From Bacillus sp. V3-13 (GTDB taxonomy: Bacteria; Bacillota; Bacilli; Bacillales; Cytobacillaceae): a stretch of 64,000 bases of DNA. The notes below the pieces were generated by a model. That model was given only the letters and a program-made list of their open reading frames with translations, was not told where the DNA came from and did no database searches. Within the stretch, counting starts at the first letter, position 1, and each line of letters opens with the position of its first letter. The stretch covers positions 53,676 through 117,675 of the forward strand of contig NZ_PGUZ01000044.1 in the NCBI RefSeq assembly GCF_002860165.1, written 5' to 3'. The translations under genes and the position numbers were made by a program. Positions 53,034 through 62,753 of this stretch are shown one piece after another.

Positions 53034-55013
53034 CTAACTCCACCCCTTTACCAGTTCAAGCACTTGATCCCATGTCCATGTTTCGTCCATTTTCTCATAC
53101 CAATCTCGTAGAAACTGTTGTTGTTGATCCTGGTTTAATTGATAAAAGTTATTGTAAATGAACTCAATTGTTTCCTGTTCTGCCTGTGGCAAGGCAAATG
53201 AATCCACGCTTCTTCCTGGGAGATCAATTGCCCAATCCAACTTTTGTCGAATATATTGATTACTCATATTTATCCATTCGTTGTGCATCTGATACGTTCC
53301 CTTTCTTTGCACGGTAAGCTGAAGAGTTTTTTCTTGGAAATCTTTTGTAACACCATGCGAATCTATAGCTTCCATATATCCCCCAGTGTTGTATATTAAG
53401 TGATCATTCACCATGAAGGAAGAGGGTCCGAAACTTGAGAACACAATTGCTGTAGGTAAAGACTGGATTGTCGCAGGCGCGAACAGTTGTATTTCTTTCA
53501 ATGTAGTTTCTAGTTGCGATATCACCGTTGCTATTCTATCTTCCATTTTTGGCCAATCGGCTGGATATGTAATGTGGTAATTTCCATATGTTAGCTGATT
53601 CCCTTGCCCTTTTATAAGTGTTACAGCTTGTGCCTTCCCGCTGTACACATCTCCGTTCCTTGGCAAATTTGTGAACAACACCTTATTCACTTCCAGCGTG
53701 AATAAATAGCTTTCTTCGGGTAAGAATCGTTCAGTTAGATCAATCCACCGCTCTCTAAAGTCGTTCTTGACATACATGTGTGATGCTCGCTTTTTGGGAT
53801 ACCATGCTATATCTGCGAGCAATGCGGTCCTGCCATTTGTATACGGTACAAAGTTTGTATCAACTATTTCGTAATAAAAGGTGAGTGACGAAGTACGCGT
53901 TGGCAATCCAACCTTAACGATATCTCCACTACGCTCAAATTCAACCTTTTTATTTCCAGATTTAATCTGTTGAATGGGGTAAGCATGGTATAGTTGAAAG
54001 GTTGGATTCATAGTATCCATGCGGGAAAAATCCACCTTCACCGTTACCTGTTTTTCTTCCATTTTTATGGTATATGACTCAATCTCATAATTCAGATCTG
54101 CTTCAGTATCATCCATATTCATATAGTAATTTGTTTCAGTGATTTGGTCCGCTCTGCTAAAAGCTTTGGTACTTACTTCCACGACACCATAGGATGAAAA
54201 GACAGAGAGAAAGAACATCGCCAGCAGCACTTTGATAACGATATTTCGCTCCCTTTTTCTATGTGTCCAACGAAGTGAAACAAGCAAGATAATTGCGGCA
54301 ATAATAAGAAACCACGTGATTAGCTTCAGCTCATTTCCCCAATGTACATCGAAGCCAATATAGGGTTTATATACATGCATGGGAGTATTCATCCCGATGA
54401 AAAGTAAAGACTGCCATTCATTCGCATGAACGGTACTAAAGAAATCAATAAATAATTCCGTAGTCATACCACCGGTTGCAATCCATACTAACAAAATGCC
54501 AAAAAAACTAATTTTTTTTGTTCCAAAGAGCATGGCCATAATCAAGCCAAAAAGCATGCTAATAATCAAGGGTGAAAACACATAGATCAATAAAAATCGA
54601 AACAATGAAAAATAAAATCCCGAAGGCTCAATTCCAACGATAAAATAAGTCACTGAATACATCATATATGTAACGATTACGATAATGCCTTGAAATAAAG
54701 AATGAGCCGCTAGCATTGCACTGATTTTTTCCAGCATAATTTGATAGCCATCAACAAAGAAAGACTGCACTCCGTAAAGAAGTTCATTTGACAGAATACG
54801 ATAGAAGAAAACCATGTAAAACAGCGACACCATTTGTACAATCATTGCCAGTTCACTTGGGAGCTGCCCGTACGCTTCATAATCAAATGGACTTGAGAAG
54901 AACAAGATAAACCTGGTGATTAACAAAAGAAAGAACAGTACACTTGCCCCAATGTACAGTTTACTTTTACCCATCCTTTTAATATAAAAGAAAAAAAGGA
55001 ATTTCCAGCGCAA
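53034..55013 (-). CDS. Large ABC-associated membrane protein with extracytoplasmic domain
   Basis: A 659-residue protein. The first ~300 residues contain six to eight helices like an ABC-2 permease (LYIGASVLFFLLLITRFILF; ISFFGILLVWIATGGMTTEL; NIVIKVLLAMFFLSVFSSYG). The remaining ~350 residues should lie outside and resemble in layout the permease/peptidase-like fusions near such ABC genes (YHAYPIQQI; LTFYYEIVDTNF; WPKMEDRIATVISQLETTL). No HExxH zinc motif is seen, so a peptidase activity is unlikely. Start TTG 55013 follows GGGTGAAG. It is the first gene of a three-gene operon with a coupled ATPase. Confidence 0.7.
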   Translation of the reverse strand: MRWKFLFFFYIKRMGKSKLYIGASVLFFLLLITRFILFFSSPFDYEAYGQLPSELAMIVQMVSLFYMVFFYRILSNELLYGVQSFFVDGYQIMLEKISAMLAAHSLFQGIIVIVTYMMYSVTYFIVGIEPSGFYFSLFRFLLIYVFSPLIISMLFGLIMAMLFGTKKISFFGILLVWIATGGMTTELFIDFFSTVHANEWQSLLFIGMNTPMHVYKPYIGFDVHWGNELKLITWFLIIAAIILLVSLRWTHRKRERNIVIKVLLAMFFLSVFSSYGVVEVSTKAFSRADQITETNYYMNMDDTEADLNYEIESYTIKMEEKQVTVKVDFSRMDTMNPTFQLYHAYPIQQIKSGNKKVEFERSGDIVKVGLPTRTSSLTFYYEIVDTNFVPYTNGRTALLADIAWYPKKRASHMYVKNDFRERWIDLTERFLPEESYLFTLEVNKVLFTNLPRNGDVYSGKAQAVTLIKGQGNQLTYGNYHITYPADWPKMEDRIATVISQLETTLKEIQLFAPATIQSLPTAIVFSSFGPSSFMVNDHLIYNTGGYMEAIDSHGVTKDFQEKTLQLTVQRKGTYQMHNEWINMSNQYIRQKLDWAIDLPGRSVDSFALPQAEQETIEFIYNNFYQLNQDQQQQFLRDWYEKMDETWTWDQVLELVKGWS

Positions 55014-55247
55014 TTCACTTCACCCATTCCATTAAGTACTTCAAAAGACAAGATATCCCACCATATAATATTTGGAAATTTATATCCGTACATTTGTAAA
55101 TTAGCTCTGTATTTATAGAAGTGTATAATCTATATGTTACTCGCCGCTGCTTGTATGTTCCAGATATGAAGCAGGGAAATGTCGTATGCTATTTACGCAC
55201 TTCCCTGGCTCAATTTACATCGACCAGCAGTATGGTTAAATTAATAA

Positions 55248-56727
55248 CTCAACTTTCGCACCTTCAATTACACTTTAAAACCTTGAAGTTACTGGGGAAT
55301 TTTGCATAAAAGAAAACAAAAACACCCTTTCCTTTGGTAAAATGAAGTTACCACACCAAACTCTACCAAGGAAGGATATTTTTCATGTCTATCATATCAA
55401 ATTCCTCGGATTCCGAACAGTTGACATCAAAAGTTGATCGTTTTTTCAAGGAACAGCGTATTGGGACGCTATTAAAGCAGTCGAATTTCTTTAAGGAATG
55501 CGGTTTCACCTGCCTTGAACTCTTCAAGTTTCTTTTTCTTCTGGTGTTTGGTAATAAAAATCTGTACCAGACTCTACAAAAAGAAGATACAACGGACCGT
55601 CCTGGAAAAGACACCGTGTATCGTTTTCTGAATTCCAGCCGCTACAACTGGCGTCGGTTTCTACTGCTTCTTAGCTGCGGTCTGATTCGGTCAAAAATGG
55701 ATCCATTAACAGAGGAAGACCGTGTAAAGGTGCTGATTTTTGACGATTCACTCTATTCGCGTGCCCGCAGTAAGGCAGTTGAGCTTTTGGCGAATGTACA
55801 TGATCATACGACTGGTAAATTTGTTCGTGGGTTCCGAATGCTCACATTAGGCTGGTCAGACGGTAATACGTTCGTTCCGCTTTGTTTTTCATTACTAGGT
55901 TCCCATAAGAAAAGCAATCGTTACGTTGAAATGCGTGAGGATATGGACAAACGGACTACCGGATATCAGCGGCGCAAAGAAGCTGTAAGAAAATCTTCGG
56001 AAACCCTGCTGGATCTCCTTAAACAAGCGTTAGGCGCAGGAGCCCAGGCTTCTTATGTCTTGTTTGACAGCTGGTTTAGCTTCCCGGCTACCATCATGAA
56101 AGTACTTCAACATGGAATGCACGTTATTTGTATGCTTAAAGCCATGCCAAAAGTGTACTACGTCTACAATGGACAAAAACTAAATTTGAATGCACTGTAC
56201 AAAACGGTTCGCAAAAAGCGCGGCAAAGCTAAAATACTTGCTTCTGTCATCGTTACGTTGGGAACAAACGAACAAGGCGAAGAGTTAAGGCCAAGATCGT
56301 GTTTGTTCGGGATCGTAACCGCCGGAAGAAATCATTCGTATCTATGGTAAACGTTGGGATGTTGAAGTGTTTTTCAAAATGACAAAGTCATATCTCCGAC
56401 TGGCTAAGGAATTTCAAGGTCGTTCCTACGATATGATGCTTGCGCATACGAGCATTGTATTTGCCCAATATATACTCTTGGCAATGGAATCCAGGGATAG
56501 TAAGGATTCTCGAAGCTTTGGTGATTTATTTTTCCTGTGTTACGACGAATTGGAGGATATTAGATTTGCCACCGCAATGTTTCTGATCATCGACCTGTTT
56601 AAATCTGCCGTTCAGGAAGTTCTTATCCTTACAGAAGAGAAGTTCAATGAGATTTTTGACAAGTTCTTCACTAGCTTGCTCAAGTATATCAAGGGTTTGT
56701 TAGGTATGTCCGTATGCGAAAGTTGAG
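55248..56727 (+). mobile_element. IS4-family insertion sequence, degenerate
   Basis: A 13-bp inverted repeat CTCAACTTTCGCA (55248-55260) and TGCGAAAGTTGAG (56715-56727) brackets a broken transposase gene. The right arm overlaps the end of that gene. No convincing target duplication is visible, so the outer limits may be a few bases off. Confidence 0.75.
55385..56726 (+). pseudogene. IS4-family transposase, frameshifted with internal deletion
   Basis: The first frame covers the N-terminal region and DDE core start (GKDTVYRFLNSSRYNWRRFL; VLIFDDSLYSRARSKAVELL with a catalytic Asp; YVLFDSWFSFP with the second Asp). Near 56290 the protein sense moves to a second frame (KIVFVRDRNRRK) and by 56326 to a third (IIRIYGKRWDVEVFFKMTKS), which carries the IS4 Y-R-E-K signature. 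Residues between are missing, so a small deletion with two frame changes has inactivated it. Confidence 0.88.
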
Positions 56728-56895
56728 ATATTTAAGTAATTACTTTATTACTTAAATAGAATTAATCAACAAAAACTTAATTGCGTTATTGAATTAAACC
56801 TTTAAGGGGCAAATGCATATAAATTAATAATTGGCGGTGAAGGAAAAATCCTATATGTTATTTACAAAAGGATATTATCTAAAGGGTGATGGAAT

Positions 56896-58242
56896 ATGAA
56901 GCTTTTTAAAGTGACAATATATAGTTTTATAATTCTTCTTTGTGCAGGGTGTAACCAAAATCAGGATAATAGCAATGAACAAATACACCACCCGATAGAA
57001 TCGAACCCCCCTTTTAAAATAACTCCAAATGAATCGGATCCAAATAAAACGATTCCATCTAAAAATGAACAAATTCAAGAACAAGCTGCGACTACAACAA
57101 TCTCACAAATAGTTTCCGGCTCCAAAACAGGTAAAGCGCACAATATTCCTTTTGTTGCCTCTCATAACACAATTTCAGACGTAAAAAAGGATTGGGGTAA
57201 TCCTGACCGTGTTGATAAGGCAGGAAACGGTTTATATGCCACCTATACAAAAAAACAGGCGGCTTTTGGCTATACAAAAGACGGTCGCATTTTTGATGTG
57301 CGCTCCTACGATCGAGCAATCCAAAAATTAACCCTATCCTCAATCGAACAAGTAATGGGCCCTCCCTTTAAAACCTCAGTTAATAATACCGACGATATTT
57401 ATACTTATAAAGTTAATTCTCAGTTTCAATTAAAATGGATTATTCCAAAAGAAACAGGGAAAGCACATCATATTTCTGTATATAGCCCCAGTGATATTAA
57501 TACCGGGACAGTGGGAGCCCCGAATAAATACCTCCTTGAAATTAAGGGCACATCCCAGAACATTTCGAAACCCGCCTGGCAACGAATGTTACAATGGCGA
57601 GATGATATCCTTGCCTTTCCAAATAATTATCCAAATGATGTATTTGTAAATGGACCGAATAAAAAGATGGTGGCTCTTACCTTTGATGATGGTCCAGATC
57701 GAATAGTAACCCCTGGCATCATTGCAGCCCTTAAAAAACATAATGTTAAAGGAACCTTCTTTTTTATAGGGGAGAAAGTTCAAAAGAATCCAGATGTAGT
57801 TAAATCTGCCTACGATAATGGAAATGTAATAGCCAGCCACAGTTTTTATCATCATGAACTGCCAAGAAAATCTGATGCAGAAATAGATCAAGACCTGGCG
57901 AAGACATCTGAAGCAATTCACCAAGTGATCGGGCAGTCACCGGTTTTATTCAGACCTCCTTATGGTGAAACAGATGTCAAGCTTGTAAAGGTTGCAGCAA
58001 AGAACGATTATAAAATCATTTTATGGTCTTTAGATACACTGGATTGGTCCCAGCGTGAGCAAGTGCACATACAGAAGAATGTATTCGATAATGTTCGAAA
58101 TGGAGATATCATACTTATGCACAGTGATGAAGATAAAACAGAAACTGCTAAAGCTGTCCCTGTCATTATCGAAGAACTAAAAAGCAGAGGTTTTCAAATT
58201 GTTGATGTATCTACTTTATTAAATACAAAAGCATATAAATGA
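56896..58242 (+). CDS. Polysaccharide deacetylase lipoprotein with DUF4309-like domain
   Basis: A 448-residue lipoprotein (signal ending LCAGC, Cys19), then an Asn/Pro/Gln-rich linker, a YjgB/DUF4309-like domain (about 75-215; KKDWGNPDRVDKAGNGLYAT, MGPPFKTSVNNTDDIYTYK) and a NodB deacetylase domain (about 255-440). NodB motifs are complete: TFDDGPD (metal and catalytic Asp), HSFYHHE (metal His pair) and FRPPYGE, with LWSLDTLDW and ILMHS. It likely deacetylates peptidoglycan or another N-acetyl polysaccharide at the cell surface. The gene follows the IS element and stands alone. Confidence 0.92.
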   Translation: MKLFKVTIYSFIILLCAGCNQNQDNSNEQIHHPIESNPPFKITPNESDPNKTIPSKNEQIQEQAATTTISQIVSGSKTGKAHNIPFVASHNTISDVKKDWGNPDRVDKAGNGLYATYTKKQAAFGYTKDGRIFDVRSYDRAIQKLTLSSIEQVMGPPFKTSVNNTDDIYTYKVNSQFQLKWIIPKETGKAHHISVYSPSDINTGTVGAPNKYLLEIKGTSQNISKPAWQRMLQWRDDILAFPNNYPNDVFVNGPNKKMVALTFDDGPDRIVTPGIIAALKKHNVKGTFFFIGEKVQKNPDVVKSAYDNGNVIASHSFYHHELPRKSDAEIDQDLAKTSEAIHQVIGQSPVLFRPPYGETDVKLVKVAAKNDYKIILWSLDTLDWSQREQVHIQKNVFDNVRNGDIILMHSDEDKTETAKAVPVIIEELKSRGFQIVDVSTLLNTKAYK

Positions 58243-58359
58243 TGGGATCAATGACAGAAAGTAAATTGTAGATTAGAGGGATCAATCTCTATTTTCTTTC
58301 TAAGCTTTCTGATTTGTACCATCACTGTATTATCATCTTCTATATATATTAGAGATTCG

Positions 58360-58683
58360 GTGGCATCGAATCTCCAAAACCCTGATTATTCCTATGAAGA
58401 CAACAAGCGATGGATACCTTCTTTATTCAAAAGTGAACCGTACTATGGAACGGACCAATCTCTTGTTATGTTGGAAGTAGTGGATGTTCGTATGATTGGA
58501 ATATTCCTATTCGCTATAGGCTTCACAATTTACTACGTTTTATTTACTGTCTGGGGATTAATTCAAGTGTATCATGCGGGCCGGTTAACATTAGTTTGGA
58601 TACTGGGTTTAGTGCTTTTGAACGTTGTTGGCTATGCATTATTTCTGCTGAGAATCAGGAAAGACCTCGCTAAAATATCCTAG
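58360..58683 (+). CDS. Small membrane protein, possibly 5'-truncated
   Basis: The frame encodes a polar segment (DYSYEDNKRWIPSLFKSEPY) and two to three hydrophobic helices (MIGIFLFAIGFTIYYVLFTV; LVWILGLVLLNVVGYALFLL). The GTG at 58360 has no good ribosome site. The same frame is open upstream and reads as another helix (FFLSFLICTITVLSSSIYI) without a usable start codon, so the native N-terminus seems lost. It precedes a decayed ABC transporter operon. No family recognised. Confidence 0.5.
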   Translation: MASNLQNPDYSYEDNKRWIPSLFKSEPYYGTDQSLVMLEVVDVRMIGIFLFAIGFTIYYVLFTVWGLIQVYHAGRLTLVWILGLVLLNVVGYALFLLRIRKDLAKIS

Positions 58684-58763
58684 GCATGGAAAGCTTATGG
58701 ACTTTCATACAATAGATCCTTTATATGTTCAAATCGATCGATATTTTATTAGGGGTGAAACGG

Positions 58764-59551
58764 ATGCTTGGCAATCAATTAGTAGTTGAGCTGAAAAGAG
58801 CGTGCACGGTAAAAAATTTATTACTTTGAATAGCTATTATTATCCTCTTACCGGCTATAAGGTTTTATACGATAAAAGAGGGATACCCGTTTTTTGAACC
58901 TGTTGAAGTATTTCAGGAAATGGTATCATCATTGATTCCGTTACTTTTTCCCGCTCTTGTTATTATGATTTATTTACCATCTTTTCTACAAGAACAAAGA
59001 AATAATTTTATTCCATATGCCCGTACCAGAGTTCCATTGAATACTTATCTACTTAGTAAAGGACTTATAAACACTTGTTTAACAGGATTGGTTACATTTT
59101 TATTAATTTTTCTTTCGTTTGTTTTTGCCGTTTACATGGAACCGAATTTAGGTATGATTTCTTATTCCCCTATAAATGAGTATGCGGTTATACCACCTGG
59201 AGGCACTTTTTCGCAGCTCTTATATGTATGGAGATTTGACCTTATGGGTTGACTTATTCGCTGTGGGTTTCCATTAATGCAGTAGTCTATTCTACTATTG
59301 CCTTTGTGTTACTGCTTATTATAAACAATCCTTTTGTAGCTTTATCGGTGCCGTTTCTTTTTTATCATATCTTTAACTTTGTAACGGGTGTACTGACAGT
59401 ACCACAATTTTCGCCACTAAGCACTATTTTTCCATTCAACATTGTAGAACAACCTTTCTGGACTGTACTGGTGCCATTTTCATTTCTGCTAATCGTTTTA
59501 ATAGGGCTCTTTGTATTCGCTATCCGTAATCAAAAAGAATGGATGATATAA
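58764..59551 (+). pseudogene. ABC-2-type permease, inactivated (nonsense and frameshift)
   Basis: From ATG 58764 (GGGGTGAAA upstream) the product starts MLGNQLVVELKRACTVKNLL, meets a TGA at 58827, and continues in the same frame with helices (IAIIILLPAIRFYTI; SSLIPLLFPALVIMIYLPSF). Near 59249 a missing base shifts the frame into YSLWVSINAVVYSTIAFVLL and the last two helices. Read without the lesions it is one permease of about 260 residues. Confidence 0.82.
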
Positions 59552-59554
59552 AGT

Positions 59555-60537
59555 ATGAAACAAGGAAATCTTCGCATGAAAGAATTTCTTGAAGATTTGA
59601 TAAGCATTAAATGGCTGGTGATAGGAGTCATTTTTTACTTTTACGGTTTTATGCTGAAGAAAGAAATCGTCAATGCAGCTCACGAAATCGGAATATCTTT
59701 TAATATTTGGGATATTATTTTGCGTTTGCTGAATGATATGTACCTTATTGTATATTTCATCATTCCTGTGGTGCTATTTTTTTCAATAAAGTCCGCTTTA
59801 GTAGATTTTGATTATCAGATTTTAATTCGTTTAGGATCATTCAAAAGATGGGTGTATCATTCTCTTGGGCATTTTTGGATGCGGAGCGCTCCATTAATGT
59901 TCCTATGGGTACTTGTATCCTTGTTTACGATGATTGGATTTCCTTATTCATGGGATTGGAGCCAGCTCAGTGGGACCGACCATATATTTAATACTCTTAA
60001 CGATTTAGTAAGGTTCTTTGCAACACCTATATCTGCATTCGCAGGGCAGTTGCTTTTATTAATGTTAACACTTTCATTGTTACATCTAGTGTTTGCAACT
60101 GTCTATGTATTGACCAAAAACAAACTTTTCATGCTTTTAATCAGTATGATAATTTTCCTTGGAGGCAGTATTGGATTTAAAATATTGCCGAAGGAAATGG
60201 CTTTTCTATCTCCAACAACTTATTTTTCAATTGCCATGGGAGTAACATTTTTAACTTCTTTATCAATGGTTTCTTACAGATTGTTTTTTATATATTAGCT
60301 GTGTTTATTGTTTCTTGGATAAGCAAAGAATCAATACATGCTGTTCTGTTAATCAGCGTGTTCATGGTATTAATGCTGCCGGGTGTTAATGCGGCAGGTG
60401 TAATACCAGTTGGATTAAATAGTATTGTTTACTTAACTGATTATTCACCATATTATCTAACGTCCATTCTAATTGTCATGAACGTTCTTGCTTTTGCTGT
60501 AATGAATTACTTGTTTAAACGGAGTTTAAAAATATAG
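59555..60537 (+). pseudogene. Second ABC permease, frameshifted in a T run
   Basis: The first frame (59555-60298) gives about six helices and stops after RLFFIY at a run of six T (near 60283). One extra T would join it to the next frame (ILAVFIVSWISKESIHAVLL, then MLPGVNAAGVIPVGLN), giving one ~328-residue permease. It follows the first permease directly and precedes the ATPase. Slippage or a sequencing error could also explain the shift. Confidence 0.75.
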
Positions 60538-60553
60538 TAGACGGGGTGAAAGT

Positions 60554-61187
60554 ATGTCGGTTATTTCATTAAAAAACGTATAAGGGGTTAACTCTGTTTG
60601 ACGGTGTTGACTTAAATGTGGAAAAAGGAAAAATATATGGTATTATAGGCCCCAATGGTTCTGGTAAATCTGTTTTGTTTAAGATGATATGTGGCTTTGT
60701 ATTCCCGGATAACGGTACGATTACTGTTGAAGGGGCAGAAATAGGAAAGAGCAAAAGGTTTCCAGATAATTTTGGTATTATTATAGATCGTCCCGGTTAT
60801 ATTGCAAATAAAACCGGATTTCAAAATCTTAAAGAATTGGCACTAATCAGAGGGAAAATTAGCGACGAAAAGATTGCTGAAACAATGGAGACCGTTGGGT
60901 TACAACCCCAAGCCAAGCAAAAAGTTAAGAATTATTCTTTAGGCATGAAGCAGAAATTAGCTATTGCTCAGGCAATTATGGAAGAGCAACAAGTGCTTAT
61001 ACTAGATGAAGCCTTTAATGCTTTGGATGCAGAAAGTGTAAATAAAATTCGAAATCTATTATTATCATTCAAGGATGAGGGGCGTACAATTTTAATTACA
61101 AGTCATAATCAGGAAGACATTGATATTCTTTGCGATCATGTATTTCGCATCAATCAATATAAACTGGAACCAATGGATCTGAAGTAA
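60554..61187 (+). pseudogene. ABC ATPase, frameshifted near the N-terminus
   Basis: ATG 60554 opens MSVISLKNV and then stops at 60581; a 2-base deletion there would explain the loss, as the other frame continues KGLTLFDGVDLNVEKGKIYG. The rest is a normal ATPase: Walker A GPNGSGKS, signature YSLGMKQKLAIAQAI, Walker B VLILDEAFNALD and ITSHNQEDI. An internal ATG at 60618 would remove the first strand and is an unlikely functional start. It completes a decayed transporter operon. Confidence 0.82.
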
Positions 61188-61196
61188 GTTACGCAA

Positions 61197-61226
61197 ACCG
61201 GGTCAAAAACCGCCCGGTCCTTTTTT
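61197..61226 (+). terminator. Terminator of the decayed ABC operon
   Basis: ACCGGG (61197-61202) pairs with CCCGGT (61213-61218), followed by CCTTTTTT. Confidence 0.85.
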
Positions 61227-61372
61227 GTTTAGCGGATGTCCGATAATTTGTACTATTAATATTCTCTATTGCTTTAAATAACTTTTCTGAACATGTTATT
61301 TTGTTGCTAAGATAAATCCTGATTTTTGAACAAACGATTGATTAAAACCTCAGGATGGCCCGAAGAGTTGCA

Positions 61373-61416
61373 TAAAAAAATCACCTCATCAGGAAGCAAC
61401 ATCCTGGGAGGTGATT
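61373..61416 (-). terminator. Terminator after the DUF1801 gene
   Basis: AATCACCTC (61379-61387) pairs with GAGGTGATT (61408-61416); the seven-T run is on the minus strand. Confidence 0.85.
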
Positions 61417-61491
61417 CTTTACAATGGCAATCATATCAACAGTCGGATTCGAAATATCCAAATCTTAAGTCATCTACTCTGTCTACACGTC

Positions 61492-61914
61492 TTAATTGTT
61501 CGGATACGTTTTTTTCAAAAACGCCACAGATTGGTTGATTAACGCTTTTAAAACATCAACATCAATATCAGCTACTTTATTGATGTACACACACGCTTTT
61601 CCTGTCGTATGTTTTCCAAAGTCCTTTAACAATTCCTCTCGTTTAGTGTCACCCGTGGCAAAATACAAACTGATTTTGGCTTTGCGAGCTGAAAAGCCAA
61701 CTAGTGGTGCATCGCCTTCATGACCGGATTCATATTTATAATGATATGAACCAAATCCAATAATACTCGGTCCCCACATCTTCGCTTTGTAACCTGTCGT
61801 CTCAGTAAAAATATCCAATAATTTGTATGCATCTTCACGTTTTTTCGGGTTTTCAACATTCTCGATAAACTCAATGACACTGTTTTCGGTTTCTTTTGTT
61901 TTTAATTCATACAT
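61492..61914 (-). CDS. DUF1801 family protein
   Basis: A 140-residue cytosolic protein with DUF1801 marks: KREDAYKLLDIFTETTGYKA, KMWGPSIIGFGSYHYKYESG, APLVGFSARKAKISLYFATG and the ending KADIDVDVLKALI-like helix. Its biochemical role is unknown. It stands alone on the minus strand, with its own terminator downstream. Confidence 0.92.
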   Translation of the reverse strand: MYELKTKETENSVIEFIENVENPKKREDAYKLLDIFTETTGYKAKMWGPSIIGFGSYHYKYESGHEGDAPLVGFSARKAKISLYFATGDTKREELLKDFGKHTTGKACVYINKVADIDVDVLKALINQSVAFLKKTYPNN

Positions 61915-62023
61915 GATTACAATTTATCCTTTCTTTTTTAATTACCATGAAAGTTATTAAAACTTCCATACTTATCTGACTGTTTTAGGTAAAGGTACCC
62001 ACCTGTAAATCCTTTCTATTCAC

Positions 62024-62404
62024 TTAACAATTACAAATCATAACCACATTTCCGTCTGGATCTTTTATGTTGAACCAGGCGGTATCCCCTACCCATTCTA
62101 TATCTCGGACAATTTCAATGCCTTTGTCTTTAATATACTGATATGCTTCCTCAATTTTTGGAGCATTAAGATTAAAAATTGGGCTGGGACTTATATTATG
62201 TTTAAATTCGGGATCAAAGGCGTGGTCATCTAGAGTTAGAGATGTTGTCCCTACTATTGGTATGTTATGGACAGGTGATTTTACTTTATCCAAATCAACA
62301 TCTAATCCCAACAAATTAGAGTACCATTTTGCTGCAGCCTTCAAATTAGTTACATGAACAAACACACCATTCATTTGGTTTTTTATCGGCATTGTTTTTT
62401 CCAT
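62024..62404 (-). CDS. VOC family protein (glyoxalase/bleomycin-resistance fold)
   Basis: A 126-residue two-module VOC protein: NGVFVHVTNLKAAAKWYSNL LGLDVDL in the first half and IVRDIEWVGDTAWFNIKDPD GNVVMIC in the second. GGGAGG lies 7 nt before ATG 62404; an in-frame ATG at 62431 is upstream of that site. His and Glu positions could bind metal, but a specific activity is not deducible. A perfect 24-bp palindrome lies about 120 nt upstream. Confidence 0.9.
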   Translation of the reverse strand: MEKTMPIKNQMNGVFVHVTNLKAAAKWYSNLLGLDVDLDKVKSPVHNIPIVGTTSLTLDDHAFDPEFKHNISPSPIFNLNAPKIEEAYQYIKDKGIEIVRDIEWVGDTAWFNIKDPDGNVVMICNC

Positions 62405-62525
62405 TCTTAAACCTCCCATTTTGTCCATCAACTATATACTTCTATAACTTTTAAATTTATCCTTTTCCAAATATTTTGATACTACCTATAAATAAAGATT
62501 GTATTATCACGACCTGCCCTTCGTA

Positions 62526-62549
62526 TTATCAACCTTGAAAGGTTGATAA
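62526..62549. repeat. Perfect 24-bp palindrome
   Basis: Arms TTATCAACCTT and AAGGTTGATAA flank GA. It lies in the 62405-62753 gap between the VOC gene and the internally repeated protein gene. It is a candidate operator or hairpin; no T run follows. The rest of the gap shows no gene. Confidence 0.6.
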
Positions 62550-62753
62550 GTATATAACCGAATATCTATCCAAGAACTTAAAAAATCTAAGAAAATAACT
62601 AACTTTTAAATACCACGTTCACAAGAAATAAAATCAGCCTTATCGAGCAAAGTTACTAATATTTTGTCCCCTGGGAGATTGTCCATTTCCAAATCAGATG
62701 TCCCACATAACTTATAATTGAATAAAACTTTTCTGATGAAAGTAGGGAAATAA

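Noticed and set aside
61326..61538. 70-codon plus-strand frame before the DUF1801 gene end
   Set aside because: It spans the DUF1801 terminator and antisense end of that gene, and has no convincing ribosome site.
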